Positions 62,000 through 64,000 of a stretch of DNA of 64,000 nt are shown in pieces. Each line of letters starts with the position of its first letter. Position 1 is the stretch's first letter. The translations under genes were made by a program, and so were the position numbers. Source of the stretch: Halodurantibacterium flavum (lineage in GTDB: Bacteria; Pseudomonadota; Alphaproteobacteria; Rhodobacterales; Rhodobacteraceae); NCBI RefSeq assembly GCF_042681825.1, contig NZ_JBHUGH010000010.1, positions 1-64,000 on the forward strand. Direction: 5' to 3'. The notes beneath the pieces are model-generated. The model was not told the origin of the DNA and did not search any database. It was given only the letters and a program-made list of their open reading frames with translations.

Positions 62000-63294
62000 G
62001 GCCGCCGGGGCTTCTGATCTCGGCCCCTGCCTCGGGCACGGGCAAGACGACCGTGATGCTGGGCCTGTTGCGGGCGCTGACAGATGACGGGCTGGCGGTG
62101 CAGCCGTTCAAAAGCGGGCCGGACTACATCGATCCCGCCTTTCATCGCGCGGCCAGCGGACGCCCCTCGTTCAACCTGGACAGCTGGGCGATGGATGACG
62201 CGCTGATGGATGCCATTGCCGCGCAGGCCGAAGGGGCGGACATCTGTCTCGCCGAAGGGTCGATGGGGCTTTACGACGGCGTGGCGAAGGCCGGGGCCTG
62301 CGGCACGGGGTCCAGCGCCGAGCTTGCCGCGCGGATGGGCTGGCCGGTGGTGCTGGTCGTCGATGTGGGCGGGCAGGCGCAATCGGCGGCAGCAGTGGCG
62401 CTGGGATTCGCGCGCTACCGGAACCTGCCCTTTGCGGGCGTCATCCTGAACCGGGTGGCGAGCCCCCGGCATGAACGGCTGGTGCGGCTGGGGATGGAGG
62501 ATGCGGGGCTGTCGGTGCTGGGCGCCTTGCCCCGGCGAGGGGATCTGACGCTGCCCGAACGGCACCTGGGGCTGGTGCAGGCGGTGGAACATCCGGATCT
62601 TGACCGTGCCATTGCTGACTATGCCGCCTTCCTCAAGGCGCATGTGGATTTGGATGCCCTGCGTGCCGCAGCCGCCGGGGCGGGGGTGCTGCGCCCCGGC
62701 CCCCTGCCGCGGCCACCGGCGCAGCGGATCGCGCTGGCGCAGGATGCCGCCTTTTCCTTCACCTACCCGCATCTGCTGGCGGGCTGGCGCGCGGCAGGGG
62801 CTGAAATCATGCCGTTCTCACCCCTCGCGGATGAGGCGCCTGACCCTGCCGCCGATCTGGTCTGGCTGCCGGGCGGCTATCCTGAACTGCATGCGGGGCG
62901 GTTGGCGGCGGCGGAACGGTTCCGCGCGGGCCTGCGCCGCTTTGCCGAAACCCGCCCCGTCCATGGCGAATGCGGCGGCTACATGGCACTGGGCGAGGCG
63001 TTGGTGGACAAGGACGGGCAGCGGCACCGGATGGCGGGGCTACTTGGCCTCGTCACCAGCTATGAAAAGCGCCGGATGCACCTCGGGTATCGGCAGGCGG
63101 AACTGCTGGCGCCTGTGCTGGGCTTTGGCACGCGGTTGCGGGGGCATGAGTTCCACTATTCCACCATTCTGGAGCAGCCCGACGCGCCGCTGGCGCGCGT
63201 CACCGATGCCGAAGGCGCAGAGGTGCCTGAAACGGGTTCGCGCCGCGGCACGGTCACCGGTACCTTCTTTCACCTGATTGCGGAGGACGCATGA
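61996..63294 (+). CDS. cobB: Cobyrinate/hydrogenobyrinate a,c-diamide synthase CobB
   Basis: This 432-residue glutamine-dependent enzyme amidates the a and c side chains. The N-terminal ATP domain has ASGTGKTT (12-19) and PFKSGPDYIDPAFH. The C-terminal glutaminase has the nucleophile C326 in HGECGGYMAL. It overlaps cobM and cobA by four bases each. The product feeds the CobN chelatase. Confidence 0.96.
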   Translation: MRPPGLLISAPASGTGKTTVMLGLLRALTDDGLAVQPFKSGPDYIDPAFHRAASGRPSFNLDSWAMDDALMDAIAAQAEGADICLAEGSMGLYDGVAKAGACGTGSSAELAARMGWPVVLVVDVGGQAQSAAAVALGFARYRNLPFAGVILNRVASPRHERLVRLGMEDAGLSVLGALPRRGDLTLPERHLGLVQAVEHPDLDRAIADYAAFLKAHVDLDALRAAAAGAGVLRPGPLPRPPAQRIALAQDAAFSFTYPHLLAGWRAAGAEIMPFSPLADEAPDPAADLVWLPGGYPELHAGRLAAAERFRAGLRRFAETRPVHGECGGYMALGEALVDKDGQRHRMAGLLGLVTSYEKRRMHLGYRQAELLAPVLGFGTRLRGHEFHYSTILEQPDAPLARVTDAEGAEVPETGSRRGTVTGTFFHLIAEDA

Positions 63295-64000
63295 GCGGCT
63301 TCGTTTCCTTCGTAGGTTCCGGCCCCGGCGATCCGGAACTGCTGACGCTCAAGGCCGTGGCGCGGCTCAAGGCGGCGGATGCGGTGCTGTTCGACGACCT
63401 GTCCTCGGGCGCGATCCTGTCCCATGCGGGACCGGGGGCGGACCTTGTGGCGGTGGGCAAGCGGGCGGGACGCCCCTCGCCCAAGCAGGACCATGTGAGC
63501 CGCCTGCTGGTGGACTACGCAGCCTCAGGCGCGCGGGTGGTGCGGCTGAAATCCGGCGATCCCGCGATCTTTGGCCGGCTGGAGGAAGAGATCACCGCCC
63601 TGCGCGAGGCCGGCATCGGGTTCGAGATCGTGCCGGGCGTCACCTCGGCCACGGCGGCGGCGGCGGCGGCGGCGATCCCGCTCACGCGGCGGATGACGGC
63701 GCGGCGGGTGCAGTTCGTCACGGGGCACGATGTGACGGGCGGGCTGCCGGACGACCTGAACATGGCGGCGCTGGCCGATCCCGATGCGACGACGGTCGTC
63801 TTCATGGCGCGGCGCACCTTCGCCGGGCTTGCGGCGCGTCTGATGGCGCAGGGCCTTCCGGGCGAAACCCCGGCGATCCTGGCCGAGAATGTCAGCCATG
63901 CGGACCAGTCGCTCCAGCGTGGAACGGTGGCGGGGCTTGCGGCGCAGCTCAGCACCGCGACGGGCAGCGCGCCTGCCCTTATCCTCTATGGGCCCTTGGC
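63291..64000 (+). CDS. cobA: Uroporphyrinogen-III C-methyltransferase CobA (partial, runs off the window)
   Basis: The 236 visible residues form most of a SUMT enzyme that makes precorrin-2, the first step of corrin synthesis. Signatures include FVGSGPGDPELLTLKA, RLKSGDPAIFGRLEEEI and PGVTSATAAAA. There is no CysG-type siroheme domain before it. The 3' end and any following gene, perhaps cobF, lie beyond the window. Confidence 0.95.
   Translation, partial: MSGFVSFVGSGPGDPELLTLKAVARLKAADAVLFDDLSSGAILSHAGPGADLVAVGKRAGRPSPKQDHVSRLLVDYAASGARVVRLKSGDPAIFGRLEEEITALREAGIGFEIVPGVTSATAAAAAAAIPLTRRMTARRVQFVTGHDVTGGLPDDLNMAALADPDATTVVFMARRTFAGLAARLMAQGLPGETPAILAENVSHADQSLQRGTVAGLAAQLSTATGSAPALILYGPL

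Overview
This window is a GC-rich alphaproteobacterial chromosome segment, most probably from the Rhodobacterales (Rhodobacter/Paracoccus-like). The evidence is the gene content and order: ruvCAB beside the tol-pal genes, a ctaC-ctaB-small protein-ctaG-ctaE aa3 oxidase cluster, a DUF1127 protein, a ligase-type DNA-repair helicase with its pdeM nuclease, and a long aerobic (CobG-type) cobalamin operon. Genes are packed tightly, with many 4-base stop/start overlaps and several GTG or TTG starts. I found no rRNA, tRNA or CRISPR.

The left edge (1 to about 2.5 kb) is a decayed accessory patch: a transposase C-terminal fragment, a frameshifted DUF3489 gene, the tail of a phage-type DNA methyltransferase and a DUF7220 membrane protein, with an intact cspA between them. 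From 2.5 to 10 kb most genes are on the minus strand: a Pit phosphate transporter with a Pho-box-like site at its start, a Nudix hydrolase, the ribosome-rescue factor arfB behind a leader ORF and intrinsic terminator, a queuosine-precursor transporter, a phytase-like periplasmic protein, mepA, an MFS permease and a thioesterase.

10-29 kb carries housekeeping genes: yggT, recQ, yaaA, a thiolase, msrA, prmA, DUF1127, ruvCAB, an unknown conserved-looking gene, ybgC-tolQRAB-pal-cpoB (the envelope-constriction machine), tilS and ftsH. 29-40.6 kb holds folD, pdeM plus an Lhr-like helicase, the two CoA-transferase subunits, a 24-residue membrane peptide, topA, a frameshifted dprA and tldD. 40.7-48 kb is the cytochrome c oxidase cluster with its assembly factors, then thrC, an M16 peptidase and a GNAT acetyltransferase. 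A consensus FNR box lies between tldD and ctaC.

48 kb to the right end is cobalamin synthesis: cobQ and cobO converge, then a B12 riboswitch precedes hupE (probable cobalt uptake), a DUF1636 protein, cobW, cobN, cobG, cobH, cobI, cobJ, (cobK on the other strand), cobL, cobE, cobM, cobB and cobA, which runs off the edge. Together these supply cobalt, make the corrin ring under oxygen, insert cobalt and carry out amidation and adenosylation. cobF, cobS, cobT, cobC, cobD and cobUV are not in the window.

The observations most worth following are the arfB leader (a tiny ORF with near-complete complementarity to the 16S 3' end, followed by a terminator that can refold), the Pho box at pit, the FNR box at the oxidase, and two single-base frameshifts that both fall in G runs.
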